DNA from: Camelimonas abortus
GTDB taxonomy: Bacteria; Pseudomonadota; Alphaproteobacteria; Rhizobiales; Beijerinckiaceae
DNA length: 64,000 bases
Assembly (NCBI RefSeq): GCF_042647165.1
Contig: NZ_JBHRUV010000030.1
Reading direction: 5' to 3' (one strand)
A program made the translations under genes and the position numbers. Positions 1 through 8,233 of the stretch are shown here, in pieces. The notes below the pieces were generated by a model that ran no database searches, had not been told where the DNA came from, and saw nothing but the letters and a program-made list of their open reading frames with translations. Each line of letters opens with the position of its first letter. Position 1 is the first letter of the stretch.

Positions 1-1
1 C

Positions 2-583
2 TTCCGCCCCGCCGCCCTGTTCGCCGGCCTTGCGGCCGTCACGGCCGCCCTGCCGTGCAGCGCCGCCGGCCAGCAGGCCGCCGGCCCCGCGACGCCCGCC
101 TTCGCCCGGCTGCAGCAGGAGCATGCCGGCGCCGCGCCCCGTCTCGCCGAAACGCCGGACGTGGTGCGCGCCTTCGGGCTGGACCGGCTGCCGCTCACGT
201 TCTGGACCCGGCCCGTTCCCGCCACGCCGGAGCTGCCGCGGCTGGCCGCGGCGACGCCCGGACGGGCGTTTCCGGACAGGCCCTACATTCCCGACCTGTT
301 AGGGGCCGAACCGTGCCCGGAGCGCGGCCCCGGCTTTTACCGGATCAGGAACTCCGACTCCTGCATCCATGTTGGCGGAACCGTCGGCGCCGGGGTGCAG
401 ATCGGCAGCCGCGGCGGCTCCGGCGCCTACACCTACGGGCGGCTGCGCGCCGACATCGTCACCCCCTCCTCCATCGGCGACCTGACGCTGACCATGGCGG
501 TGCAGGGAACCATGTCGCGCTTCCGCACCGGCCCGCTCTACATGCCGCCGCCGCCGCGCATCGGTCCGCCAGGCGCGCCCTGA
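2..583 (+). CDS. porin-like exported protein, 5' end cut by window edge
   Basis: The frame is open from the left edge and ends at the TGA at 581-583, so the true start lies outside the window. The visible part begins in the hydrophobic core of a signal peptide (Ala/Leu-rich, then CSAAG). A spacer of about 75 residues rich in Pro and Ala follows. Next comes a stretch with the pattern C-x(5)-GFYRI-x(4)-SCIHVGGTV, which resembles the first strands of the Porin_2 family of alphaproteobacteria (usual form: GFFYIPGTDTCLKIGG). The two cysteines typical of that N-terminus are present. The protein ends only about 80 residues into this domain with a Pro-rich tail, far short of a 16-strand barrel. It is either a short porin-derived outer-membrane protein or a truncated porin; the sequence does not decide between them. 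Confidence 0.6.
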   Translation, partial: FRPAALFAGLAAVTAALPCSAAGQQAAGPATPAFARLQQEHAGAAPRLAETPDVVRAFGLDRLPLTFWTRPVPATPELPRLAAATPGRAFPDRPYIPDLLGAEPCPERGPGFYRIRNSDSCIHVGGTVGAGVQIGSRGGSGAYTYGRLRADIVTPSSIGDLTLTMAVQGTMSRFRTGPLYMPPPPRIGPPGAP

Positions 584-773
584 GCCCGGCCGGACGCCGG
601 ACGCAGCGCCGCCTGGAGCCCGCCGGAAATCCGCCATGGGAGCGCCGGCGGCCGGCGCGGCAGGACACGGCGCGCCGGGGCGATGCGCCGGCGGCGCGCC
701 AGACGGCGGACGCCGCCCGCCGGGGGGCGGCGTCGCCGTGGCGCCGGCTGCGGCCGGCGGATCCGCGCGAGGG

Positions 774-2345
774 TCAGGCCACTTTCTGGCCGGAGGCGGC
801 CCAGCTGTCGCGCAGCTCGCGCTTCAGGATCTTGCCGATGGCGCTGCGCGGCAGCTGGTCCATCACCATGACGCCGGCGAGACGCTGCACCTTCCCCAGC
901 CGTTCATTGGCCCAGGCGCGCAGCTCCTGCGGCGCGATGCGCCGGCCGGGAGCGGCCACAACGAAGGCCACCGGCGTCTCGCCCCACGCCTCGGACGGCA
1001 CGCCCACCACCGCGACGTCGCTGACGTCCGGATGGGTCATCAGCACCGCCTCAATGTCGCTGGGATAGACGTTGAAGCCGCCGCTGATGATCATGTCCTT
1101 CTTGCGGTCCATCAGGATCAGGAAGCCATCCTCGTCAAAGCGGCCGACGTCGCCGGTGCGGATGAAGCGGCGGCCGTCCGGATGTATCCAGATCGCCTCC
1201 CGGGTCTTCTCCGGCTGGTTGTGATAGCCGTTCATCACCGCGGCGGGCGAGTAGCCGACGATCTCGCCGACCTCGCCGGGCGGAACCTCATCGCCGTTCT
1301 CGTCCAGCAGCAGGATGACGTGGCCCTCGTTGGGGCGGCCCACGGTGTGCAGCTTGTGCGGGAACTGGTGGGCGACCAGCGAGCAGCCGCCGCCGCCTTC
1401 GGTCATTCCGTAATATTCGATGAGCCCGCCCGGCCAGCGCTTCAGCACGTCCGCCTTGAGATCGGCGTGGAAGGGCGCGCTGGTGCAGAACTTCATGACG
1501 AAGGACGAGAGGTCGTAGCTGTCGAAGTCCGGCAGCGCCATGATGCGCCTGTACTGCACCGGCACCAGCATGGCGTGGGTGGCGCGCTCCTGCTGGGCCA
1601 GCTCCAGGAAGCCGCGGGCGTCGAATTTCTCCATCAGCACCACCGCGCCGCCGAGGGTGAGCGTGGGCAGGAAGCTCACCAGCGTGGTGTTGGAATAGAG
1701 CGGCGTGGAGACGATGGTGACCGCCTCGGGCCCGTAGCCGAAACTGGCGCCGCGCTGCACGTGGGCCCAGCGCATGCGGTGGGACTGCACGATGCCCTTG
1801 GGCAGGCCGGTGGTGCCGGAAGAATAGATGATGTTGAACGGCGCCTCCGGCGGAATCTCCACCGGCTGCGGCCGGGCGCCCTCCTGCGCCAGCCAGCCGC
1901 TCCACGGCGCGCCCGGCGCGGCGTCGTCCAGCGCCACGAGGCGGCCGGTGAACCAGTCGAACGGCCCGAGCGAACCGGCGATGTCCTGGTCGACGAAAAA
2001 CAGGCGCGCGCCGGCGTCCTGCACCATGCCCTGCAGCTGCTCGCGGGTGGAGGACGGCGCCAGCGGCGTCACCACCACGCCGGCGCGCAGCGCGCCGATG
2101 AAGGTGACGGCGTAGGGAATCGACGACAGGGCGCAGATGGCGATGACGTCGCCCTGCTTCAGCCCCTCGCGCTGCAGCGCGGCGGCGACGCGGTCAGCAA
2201 GGGCGTTGAATTCGCCATAGGTCAGGCTGCGGCCGCGATGCGCCACGGCCCGCGCCTGCGGCCGCTCCCGTGCGTGCGCCGCCACGAGATCAGCGATCAG
2301 GCCAAAATCGCGTTCCAGCAGCTCCCCCGCGGACATGCCCGTCAT
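774..2345 (-). CDS. acyl-CoA synthetase / AMP-dependent ligase
   Basis: This 523-residue protein belongs to the ANL superfamily, which activates a carboxylic acid as an acyl-adenylate and transfers it to CoA. The phosphate-binding motif YSSGTTGLPKG lies at about residues 174-184, the A5 motif YGMTEGG is present, and the A7/A8 region contains GDVGRFDEDGF and RKKDMIISGG. The C-terminal lysine motif SAIGKILKREL marks the catalytic Lys that swings in for adenylation. I start at the ATG at 2345 because AGGGAGAGG sits just upstream; the open frame extends further but has no other good start. The substrate cannot be told, although fatty or aryl acids are usual for this subgroup. It lies 135 bases downstream of gcvPB on the same strand, but nothing ties it to glycine metabolism. 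Confidence 0.88.
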   Translation of the reverse strand: MTGMSAGELLERDFGLIADLVAAHARERPQARAVAHRGRSLTYGEFNALADRVAAALQREGLKQGDVIAICALSSIPYAVTFIGALRAGVVVTPLAPSSTREQLQGMVQDAGARLFFVDQDIAGSLGPFDWFTGRLVALDDAAPGAPWSGWLAQEGARPQPVEIPPEAPFNIIYSSGTTGLPKGIVQSHRMRWAHVQRGASFGYGPEAVTIVSTPLYSNTTLVSFLPTLTLGGAVVLMEKFDARGFLELAQQERATHAMLVPVQYRRIMALPDFDSYDLSSFVMKFCTSAPFHADLKADVLKRWPGGLIEYYGMTEGGGGCSLVAHQFPHKLHTVGRPNEGHVILLLDENGDEVPPGEVGEIVGYSPAAVMNGYHNQPEKTREAIWIHPDGRRFIRTGDVGRFDEDGFLILMDRKKDMIISGGFNVYPSDIEAVLMTHPDVSDVAVVGVPSEAWGETPVAFVVAAPGRRIAPQELRAWANERLGKVQRLAGVMVMDQLPRSAIGKILKRELRDSWAASGQKVA

Positions 2346-2480
2346 CTGCGTCCTCTCCCTGATGTCGCATGTGTTGTCCGGCGTTCTGGCCCCGGCGGGG
2401 CGCAGGCGGACGCGCCCGCTCCCGCGCTGCGCCGGACCGGGCGGCCCTTCCTTTCGCAATATATCCGGCCGCGGCCCCGG

Positions 2481-4043
2481 TCAGGCAACCGGCTGCGGCG
2501 GCTTCCAGCGCAGGACTGGCTGGCGCGCGGCGCGGGTCTCGTCGAGACGGCGCACGGGCGCGTAACGGGGCGCGCCGGTGAAGCGCGCGACGTCGCCGTT
2601 ACGCGCCGCCATGGCCAGGTCGCGCATGGCGGCGATGAACAGGTCGAGGCTGGCCCTGGACTCCGACTCCGTCGGCTCCACCAGCATGGCCCCCGAGACC
2701 ACCAGCGGGAAATAGACGGTCATCGGGTGAAAGCCTTCGTCGATCAGCGCCTTGGCCACGTCGAGGGTGGTGATTCCCGTGCCCTTCAGCCAGGCGTCGT
2801 CGAACAGCGCCTCATGCATGCACCGGCGGGAGCCGAACGGCGCCGACAGCACGTCCCCGAGCGAGACGGCCAGATAATTGGCGGCCAGCACCGCGTCGCC
2901 CGAAGCCTGGCGGAGCCCCTCGCCGCCATGCGAGAGCATGTAGGCCAGCGCCCGCACGAACATGCCCATCTGGCCATGGAAAGCGCAGAGCCGCCCGAAC
3001 GCCTGGGCCGCCTCGCCCTCGCCGGCGTGCTCGACGAGGGTGAGCGAACCGTCCTCGCGCCGGCGCACGAACGGCGCCGGCGCGAACGGCGCCAGCCGCT
3101 CCGACAGCGCCACCGGCCCAGCCCCCGGCCCGCCGCCGCCGTGCGGCGTGGAGAAGGTCTTGTGCAGGTTGATGTGCATGGCGTCGACGCCCAGGTCGCC
3201 GGGGCGCACCCGGCCGACGATGGCGTTGAAATTGGCCCCGTCGCAATAGAAATAGGCGCCGGCGTCACGGGCCAGGCGGGCGATCTGTTCGATCTCGGGC
3301 TCGAACAGGCCGCAGGTTGTGGGGTTGGTGAACATGATCGCCCCCACATCGGGCCCCAGCAGCGGCGCCACGTCCCGGGCGCGCACCGCGCCGTCCGGGC
3401 CGGCCGGCACGGCGCGCACGGTGAAGCCGAGCTGGGCCGCCGTGGCGGGATTGGTGCCATGGGCCGATTCCGGCGCCAGCACGACGGTGCGCGTGGCCGC
3501 CTCGCCCCGGGCGGCGAGCGCGGCGCGGATGGCCATCATGCCCAGCAGCTCGCCATGGGCCCCGGCTTTCGCCGACAGCGCCACCGCCGGCATGCCGGTG
3601 AGCGTCATCAGCCACTGGCCCAGGGTCTCCATCACCTCCAGCGCCCCCTGCACCGTGGAGACCGGCTGCAGGGGATGCACGTCGGCGAAGCCGGGCAGGC
3701 GGGCGACTTTCTCGTTGAGGCGCGGGTTGTGCTTCATGGTGCACGACCCCAGCGGGAACATGCCGGTATCGATGCTGTAGTTCTTCTGCGACAGGCGCAC
3801 GTAGTGGCGCATGGTCTCCGGCTCGGAGAGCGCCGGCAGCTTCACCGGCTCCTCCGCCGCCATGCCGCCGAGGCGCGGCGTGAACGGCGGCGGCCCGTCG
3901 AGATCGACGCCGCAGCGGTCATACGAGCCGGTCTCGAACAGCAGCGGCTCCACCTGCTGCAGGGCGCGGTTGCCGGTGAAGGTGGCGGGCTGCGGCCCGC
4001 CGCAGGCGGCGGCGGGCGCGGAAGGACCTCGGCGGGCGTTCAT
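2481..4043 (-). CDS. gcvPB: glycine dehydrogenase (decarboxylating) subunit 2
   Basis: This is the PLP-binding half of the split P-protein of the glycine cleavage system. It decarboxylates glycine and passes the aminomethyl group to the lipoyl arm of GcvH. The PLP lysine is K295 in INLHKTFSTPHGGGG, followed by the Gly-rich loop typical of the family. SYGSCTMK-like residues (LGSCTMKHNPR, about 98-108) match the conserved N-terminal active-site stretch. The 520 residues are at the long end for this subunit, with a short C-terminal extension. The start overlaps the stop of gcvPA by four bases (ATGA), which indicates translational coupling. It is the last gcv gene of the riboswitch-controlled operon. 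Confidence 0.97.
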   Translation of the reverse strand: MNARRGPSAPAAACGGPQPATFTGNRALQQVEPLLFETGSYDRCGVDLDGPPPFTPRLGGMAAEEPVKLPALSEPETMRHYVRLSQKNYSIDTGMFPLGSCTMKHNPRLNEKVARLPGFADVHPLQPVSTVQGALEVMETLGQWLMTLTGMPAVALSAKAGAHGELLGMMAIRAALAARGEAATRTVVLAPESAHGTNPATAAQLGFTVRAVPAGPDGAVRARDVAPLLGPDVGAIMFTNPTTCGLFEPEIEQIARLARDAGAYFYCDGANFNAIVGRVRPGDLGVDAMHINLHKTFSTPHGGGGPGAGPVALSERLAPFAPAPFVRRREDGSLTLVEHAGEGEAAQAFGRLCAFHGQMGMFVRALAYMLSHGGEGLRQASGDAVLAANYLAVSLGDVLSAPFGSRRCMHEALFDDAWLKGTGITTLDVAKALIDEGFHPMTVYFPLVVSGAMLVEPTESESRASLDLFIAAMRDLAMAARNGDVARFTGAPRYAPVRRLDETRAARQPVLRWKPPQPVA

Positions 4044-5380
4044 TGCAGCACCTCCTTCAGGGCGTCTGCCAGGGCGCGGCGGTCAGCCTCCCCGTTCATT
4101 TCCGTGGCGGCCACCAGCAGCAGGTCGTCCAGTCCCGCCCGGGGCAGCAGGCGCGACACTGGCACGCCGCCGAGCACGCCGCGCGCGGCGAGGCGCTCCG
4201 TCACCTCCGCGGCGTCGCGGCCGGCGAGGCGCACGGTGAATTCGTTGAAGAAGCTGCGGTTGAGCACGGCGACGCCGGGAATGGACTCCAGCTGCTCCGC
4301 CAGCGCCACCGCGCCGGCGTGGTTGATCATGGCCAGGCGGCGCAGGCCGCGCCCGCCGAGCAGCGTCATGTGAATGGAGAAGGCCAGGGCGCACAGGCCC
4401 GAATTGGTGCAGATGTTGGAGGTGGCCTTCTCGCGGCGGATGTGCTGCTCGCGCGCCGACAGGGTGAGCACGAAGCCGCGCCGGCCGTCGGCGTCCACGG
4501 TCTGGCCGCACAGCCGGCCGGGCATCTGCCGCACGAATTTCTCGCGCGTGGCGAACAGGCCGACATGGGGGCCGCCGAAATTCAGGCTGGAGCCGAGCGA
4601 CTGGCCCTCGGCGACGACGATGTCCGCGCCCAGGGAGCCGGGCGATTTCAGCAGACCGAAGGACACCGCCTCGGTGACGACGGCCACCAGCAGCGCCCCC
4701 GCCCGATGCGCCGCCTCGGCGATGGGGGCGAGATCGCGGAGATTGCCGAACACGTCCGGCGACTGCACCACCACGCAGGCGGCGTCCGGCGTGATCCGGG
4801 CGGCGATGTCCTCCTGCGCCGTCACGTCCGCAGGCAGCGCCGTCACGCCGTCGCCGGCGAGGGTGCGCGTCACTTCGGCGTAATGGGGGTGCAGGCCGCC
4901 GGAGAGGATGACGCCGCGGCGCTTCGTGACGCGCCTCGCCATCAGCGCCGCCTCGGCGCAGGCGGTGGAGCCGTCATACATGGAGGCGTTGGCCACCTCC
5001 ATGCCGGTGAGCTCCGCCACCTGGGTCTGGAACTCGAACAGGCACTGCAGCGTGCCCTGGGCGATCTCCGGCTGGTAGGGCGTATAGCTGGTGAGGAACT
5101 CCGAGCGCTGGACCAGATGGTCCACCGTGGCCGGGATGTGGTGCCGGTAGGCGCCGGCGCCGAGGAAAAACGGAACCGAACCGGCGGCGACGTTGCGGGC
5201 CGCCATGCGGCCCAGCTCGCGCTCCACCGCAAGCTCGCCCATGCGGGAAGGCAGGCCCTCCGGGGCCGCCGGCAGCAGGCGGCCAGGCGGCACGTCCTCA
5301 TACAGGGCGTCGATGCTGTCCACGCCAATGCGCTTCAGCATCGCCTCCCGGTCAGCGCCGGACAGGGGCAGGTATCGCAT
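4040..5380 (-). CDS. gcvPA: glycine dehydrogenase (decarboxylating) subunit 1
   Basis: This 446-residue protein is the N-terminal-type half of the split P-protein. It pairs with GcvPB to form the active decarboxylase. Family signatures visible are MRYLPLSGADREAML at the N-terminus, the FLGAGAYRHHIPA loop, TSYTPYQPEIAQGTLQ, and the substrate-site segment ASMYDGSTACAEA. The length matches the usual subunit 1. The gene lies 39 bases downstream of gcvH and overlaps gcvPB by four bases, so all four gcv genes probably form one transcript. The sequence is intact with no frameshift. Confidence 0.97.
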   Translation of the reverse strand: MRYLPLSGADREAMLKRIGVDSIDALYEDVPPGRLLPAAPEGLPSRMGELAVERELGRMAARNVAAGSVPFFLGAGAYRHHIPATVDHLVQRSEFLTSYTPYQPEIAQGTLQCLFEFQTQVAELTGMEVANASMYDGSTACAEAALMARRVTKRRGVILSGGLHPHYAEVTRTLAGDGVTALPADVTAQEDIAARITPDAACVVVQSPDVFGNLRDLAPIAEAAHRAGALLVAVVTEAVSFGLLKSPGSLGADIVVAEGQSLGSSLNFGGPHVGLFATREKFVRQMPGRLCGQTVDADGRRGFVLTLSAREQHIRREKATSNICTNSGLCALAFSIHMTLLGGRGLRRLAMINHAGAVALAEQLESIPGVAVLNRSFFNEFTVRLAGRDAAEVTERLAARGVLGGVPVSRLLPRAGLDDLLLVAATEMNGEADRRALADALKEVLQ

Positions 5381-5419
5381 CCGGGAAACCTTTCCGGTGA
5401 TCTGGCCGCAAGCGCGGCG

Positions 5420-5797
5420 TCAGCCGAGCGTGGCGACGTAGGCGTCGTAGGCGGCTTCGTCCATCAGCCCGTCCAGCTCGGCCGGGTCGGCGACGCGCAT
5501 GCGGAAAAACCAGCCGCGGCCGAGCGGGTCCTCGTTGACGGCGGCGGGCTCGCCCTCCAGGTCGCTGTTCACCGCCACCACCTCGCCGGAGACAGGCGCG
5601 TAGACCTCGCTCGCCGCCTTGACGCTCTCCACCACCGCGGCCTCGTCGCCCTGGCGCAGGGCGCGGCCCGTCTCCGGCAGCTCGACGAAAACGATGTCGC
5701 CAAGCTGCTCCTGGGCGTAGCCGGTGATGCCGACGACGCCGACGTCGCCTTCCATGCGGATGTATTCGTGGTCTCTGGTGTAACGCGTGGCGGCCAT
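5420..5797 (-). CDS. gcvH: glycine cleavage system H protein
   Basis: GcvH is the small lipoyl carrier that shuttles the aminomethyl intermediate from the P-protein to the T-protein. The 125 residues are a full-length H protein. The lipoylation site is K60 in VVESVKAASEVYAPVSG, a near-consensus motif. The N-terminus RYTRDHEYI and the GITGYAQEQLGDIVFVELP strand are also typical. It sits between gcvT and gcvPA on the same strand, in the usual order. Lipoate synthesis or attachment genes are not in this window, so the lipoyl group must be supplied from elsewhere. Confidence 0.98.
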   Translation of the reverse strand: MAATRYTRDHEYIRMEGDVGVVGITGYAQEQLGDIVFVELPETGRALRQGDEAAVVESVKAASEVYAPVSGEVVAVNSDLEGEPAAVNEDPLGRGWFFRMRVADPAELDGLMDEAAYDAYVATLG

Positions 5798-5905
5798 GTG
5801 GCGCTCCCGTGTAATGACGGCGTCCGGAACGGCGGGCGCCGTTGCTTCGCGGAACTGGCGGTGAGACGGCGCCGCCGGCGCGGCCGGAGCGGCGCGGCGG
5901 ATGCC

Positions 5906-7057
5906 TCAGCGGCGATAGCGGTGCGGCGTGAACGGCAGGGGCGCGACGACGGCAGGCGTCATGCGGCCGCGCAGCTCCACCTGCACGGCGGTTCCCGGAC
6001 GGGCGAAATCGGCGACGACGTAGCCCATGGCCACCGGCGCGCCGACGGACGGCCCGAAGCCGCCGGAGGTGACCTCGCCGACCAGCTCGCCCGCCGCGTC
6101 GAAAATGCGCGCGCCCTCGCGCACCGGCGCGCGGCCCTGCGGCCGCAGGCCCACCCTGCGCCGCAGCGCGCCGTCGCGGATCTCGCCGGTGATGCGGATG
6201 GCCCCGGGGAAGCGCATGTCCTCCCGGCGCCGGCGCGGAACCGTCCACGCCAGCCCCGCCTCCACCGGCGAGGTCTCCTGGTTGAGGTCGTGGCCGTACA
6301 GGCACAGCCCCGCCTCAAGGCGGAGCGTGTCGCGGGCGCCGAGCCCCGCCGGCTTCACCTCCGGCTGCGCCAGCAGCAGGTCCCACAGGGCGACGGCGTC
6401 GGCGGCGGCCACGGAGATCTCGAAGCCGTCCTCGCCGGTGTAGCCGGAGCGGCTGACCCTGGCCTCGATCCCGCCCACCGCAAGGTCGATCACGCCCATG
6501 AAGGGCAGCCCCTCCGCCGCCGGAGCGAGACGGGCCATGACCTGCGCCGCCTCCGGCCCCTGCAGGGCCAGCAGCGCCCGGCCGGTCTCCGGCTCCACGC
6601 GCACGCCCGCGGGCAGGTTGCCGGACAGGTGCAGCCAGTCGGCCTCCCTGCATGCGGCGTTGACCACCAGCATCAGCCGTCCGTCGAGGCCCGGGGCCGC
6701 CGGGCGGGCGACCATCAGGTCGTCGAGCACGCCGCCCTGGGCGTTGAGCAGCAGGGTGTAGCGCTGCTGGCCCGGCTTCAGGCCGAGGATGTCGCCCGGA
6801 ACCAGCGTCTCCAGGGCGCGCGCCGTGGTTTCATGGTCAGGGCCGGCGATCCAGCCCTGACCCATGTGCGACACGTCGAACAGCCCGGCGTGGGCGCGCG
6901 TGTGCAGGTGCTCGGCGATGATCCCCGCGTATTGCACCGGCATGTCGTAGCCGGCGAAGGGGACCATGCGCGCGCCGAGGGCGACGTGCCGCCCATGCAG
7001 CGGGGTGCGCAGCAGCTGCGCGTCGGCGGATTGGGAATCGGCTGGCGTCTGGCTCAT
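5906..7057 (-). CDS. gcvT: glycine cleavage system T protein (aminomethyltransferase)
   Basis: GcvT transfers the methylene carbon from aminomethyl-lipoyl-GcvH to tetrahydrofolate, releasing ammonia. The 383-residue protein has the family signatures LRTPLHGRHVALGARMVPFAGYDMP near the N-terminus (split here only for description), GLFDVSHMGQ, and SRSGYTGEDGFEI in the middle. The C-terminal barrel carries GEVTSGGFGPSVG. The start at 7057 is preceded by GAGAGG. It is the first structural gene of the operon and lies directly downstream of a tandem glycine riboswitch (7134-7396), which is the expected regulator. The 108-base gap to gcvH holds no recognisable gene. Confidence 0.97.
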   Translation of the reverse strand: MSQTPADSQSADAQLLRTPLHGRHVALGARMVPFAGYDMPVQYAGIIAEHLHTRAHAGLFDVSHMGQGWIAGPDHETTARALETLVPGDILGLKPGQQRYTLLLNAQGGVLDDLMVARPAAPGLDGRLMLVVNAACREADWLHLSGNLPAGVRVEPETGRALLALQGPEAAQVMARLAPAAEGLPFMGVIDLAVGGIEARVSRSGYTGEDGFEISVAAADAVALWDLLLAQPEVKPAGLGARDTLRLEAGLCLYGHDLNQETSPVEAGLAWTVPRRRREDMRFPGAIRITGEIRDGALRRRVGLRPQGRAPVREGARIFDAAGELVGEVTSGGFGPSVGAPVAMGYVVADFARPGTAVQVELRGRMTPAVVAPLPFTPHRYRR

Positions 7058-7133
7058 GTGGCCTCTCGGGTTCCCGGACCGGCGTTCCGGCGGCGGACAG
7101 CAGGGCGCGGCTTCGCGGCGTGCGAACCGTGCG

Positions 7134-7396
7134 CCCCATCTGTCCGTGAACCTGAGAGATTTCCCCGCCCGGCGCCCTGGCCGGAAGCCGCCTGCGCGGC
7201 CGGCCCGCGGACGGTTGCGGCGCCGCGCGGACCCGGGTTACGCCCTTCGGTGGGACGGCCTGCGGCCATCCGCTTTCCAGATCGGCAACTCCCGCGCGGT
7301 CCTTTTGCCTGAGCGTTTCCGGGGCGGTTGCGCCTTCGGCGCCGGCGGCGCGGCGACGGCCTTGCGACGGTCGCCCCGGCCGGTCTCTCCCGCGGG
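7134..7396 (-). promoter_or_regulatory. tandem glycine riboswitch upstream of gcvT
   Basis: Two consecutive aptamers can be read on the minus strand. Aptamer I (about 7396-7291) opens with CCCGCGGGAGAGACC and contains GCGCCGAAGGCGCAA. It closes with CGCTCAGGCAAAAGGACCGC, and its two ends pair as P1 (CCCGCG with CGCGGG). Aptamer II (about 7290-7134) contains CCCACCGAAGGGCGTAACC and ends in CTCTCAGGTTCACGGACAG. These are the conserved purine-rich and CAGG-x-AA-GGAC cores of the glycine riboswitch. In known cases glycine binding turns gcv expression on. The remaining 76 bases to the gcvT start would hold the expression platform; I do not see an obvious T-run terminator there, so control may be at translation. 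Confidence 0.93.
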
Positions 7397-7415
7397 GATC
7401 TTGAGCCTGCCGGAA

Positions 7416-7444
7416 AGTCTGTCGCCGGCCGGCCCGCCTGTCAA
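7416..7444 (-). promoter_or_regulatory. predicted promoter of the gcv operon
   Basis: On the minus strand a perfect TTGACA (7444-7439) is followed after 17 bases by CAGACT (7421-7416), which matches TATAAT at three positions. Transcription would start near 7408, about a dozen bases before the first aptamer of the glycine riboswitch. The position fits the expected start, which supports the call, but the -10 box is weak. Confidence 0.6.
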
Positions 7445-7558
7445 TCGCCGCGCGCCAGGCCTTCCGGCCAGGCGCGCCTGCGTCTCACGGGCGTCGCGCC
7501 GCAGGAGGTCGCGCCGCGCGACCTGGAGCCGCAGGGCGGCCGGCGCGGCGACGGGGCT

Positions 7559-8233
7559 TCAGCGGTTGCGGCGCGTCTTCGCCCCGGAAGCAGGGCCGCC
7601 GCCGAAGCCCACCTCGATCAGGACGCCGTGGGTGTCCTCCGGCAGCGGCACGCCCTGCTCGATCACCGCGGCCATGCCGTTGCCCTCGCCGGCCGGAACG
7701 GCGACCTTCACCTGGCGGGTGAGGCGGTGCAGCACGGCGTCGCCGCGCATCACGCGGATGGTGAGCGGCGAGGAGAACACGCCCGGCCGGCCCGCAGGGC
7801 CGAGCACGGCGCGCACGTCGACGCCCACATTGGCGACGACGCGGCCGTCCGGCGTGCGGACGCACTCACGTGAAAGCTCGCCGAAAGAGAGCTGGTAGGA
7901 AAGCCCGGCGCCCTCGCCGCGGCGCACATAGGCTGCGCCTTCGATCACGTCCACGCGCGGGCAGTGGATGTCGTCGCCGGGGTCGTCGACCCACACGCCT
8001 TCGCGCAGGCCGTCCTCCTGCTTCTTGAAGGGATTGACGCCCAGCAGGTCGCGCAGCACGTCCGCCTGCGCCGGCGCGGCGCCCGCCAGCAGCGCCGCGC
8101 ACAGGCCTGCCGCCATGCGCCATTTCAGCCGCCTGGCGGCGCCGGCGCGGCCGGCCGGCGCGGAAAACAGGGCCCCGCCGCGGCGCGGCGCGCAAACCAT
8201 CGTCGACATCTCGGCTCCATCCGTATCCGTCAT
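7559..8233 (-). CDS. conserved exported protein of unknown function
   Basis: The 224-residue product has a positively charged N-terminus and a hydrophobic stretch (AAGLCAALLAGAAPAQA) ending in a likely signal-peptidase site, so it is probably periplasmic or membrane-anchored. The mature part contains CPRVDVIEGAAYVRRGEG and an ELSRECVR segment with one further Cys. It closes with a basic tail. I associate this layout with an uncharacterised family of small exported proteins in Hyphomicrobiales, from memory only. The start at 8233 overlaps the stop of the IalB-like gene by four bases (ATGA), which supports both the start and co-transcription. Other ATGs eight and eleven codons in are possible starts. 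Confidence 0.75.
   Translation of the reverse strand: MTDTDGAEMSTMVCAPRRGGALFSAPAGRAGAARRLKWRMAAGLCAALLAGAAPAQADVLRDLLGVNPFKKQEDGLREGVWVDDPGDDIHCPRVDVIEGAAYVRRGEGAGLSYQLSFGELSRECVRTPDGRVVANVGVDVRAVLGPAGRPGVFSSPLTIRVMRGDAVLHRLTRQVKVAVPAGEGNGMAAVIEQGVPLPEDTHGVLIEVGFGGGPASGAKTRRNR

Noticed and set aside
636..4373. A very long plus-strand open frame of over 1200 codons
   Set aside because: It is antisense to the acyl-CoA ligase and gcvPB, is rich in His, Arg, Gly and Ala, and has no domain. It is a by-product of high GC at third positions.
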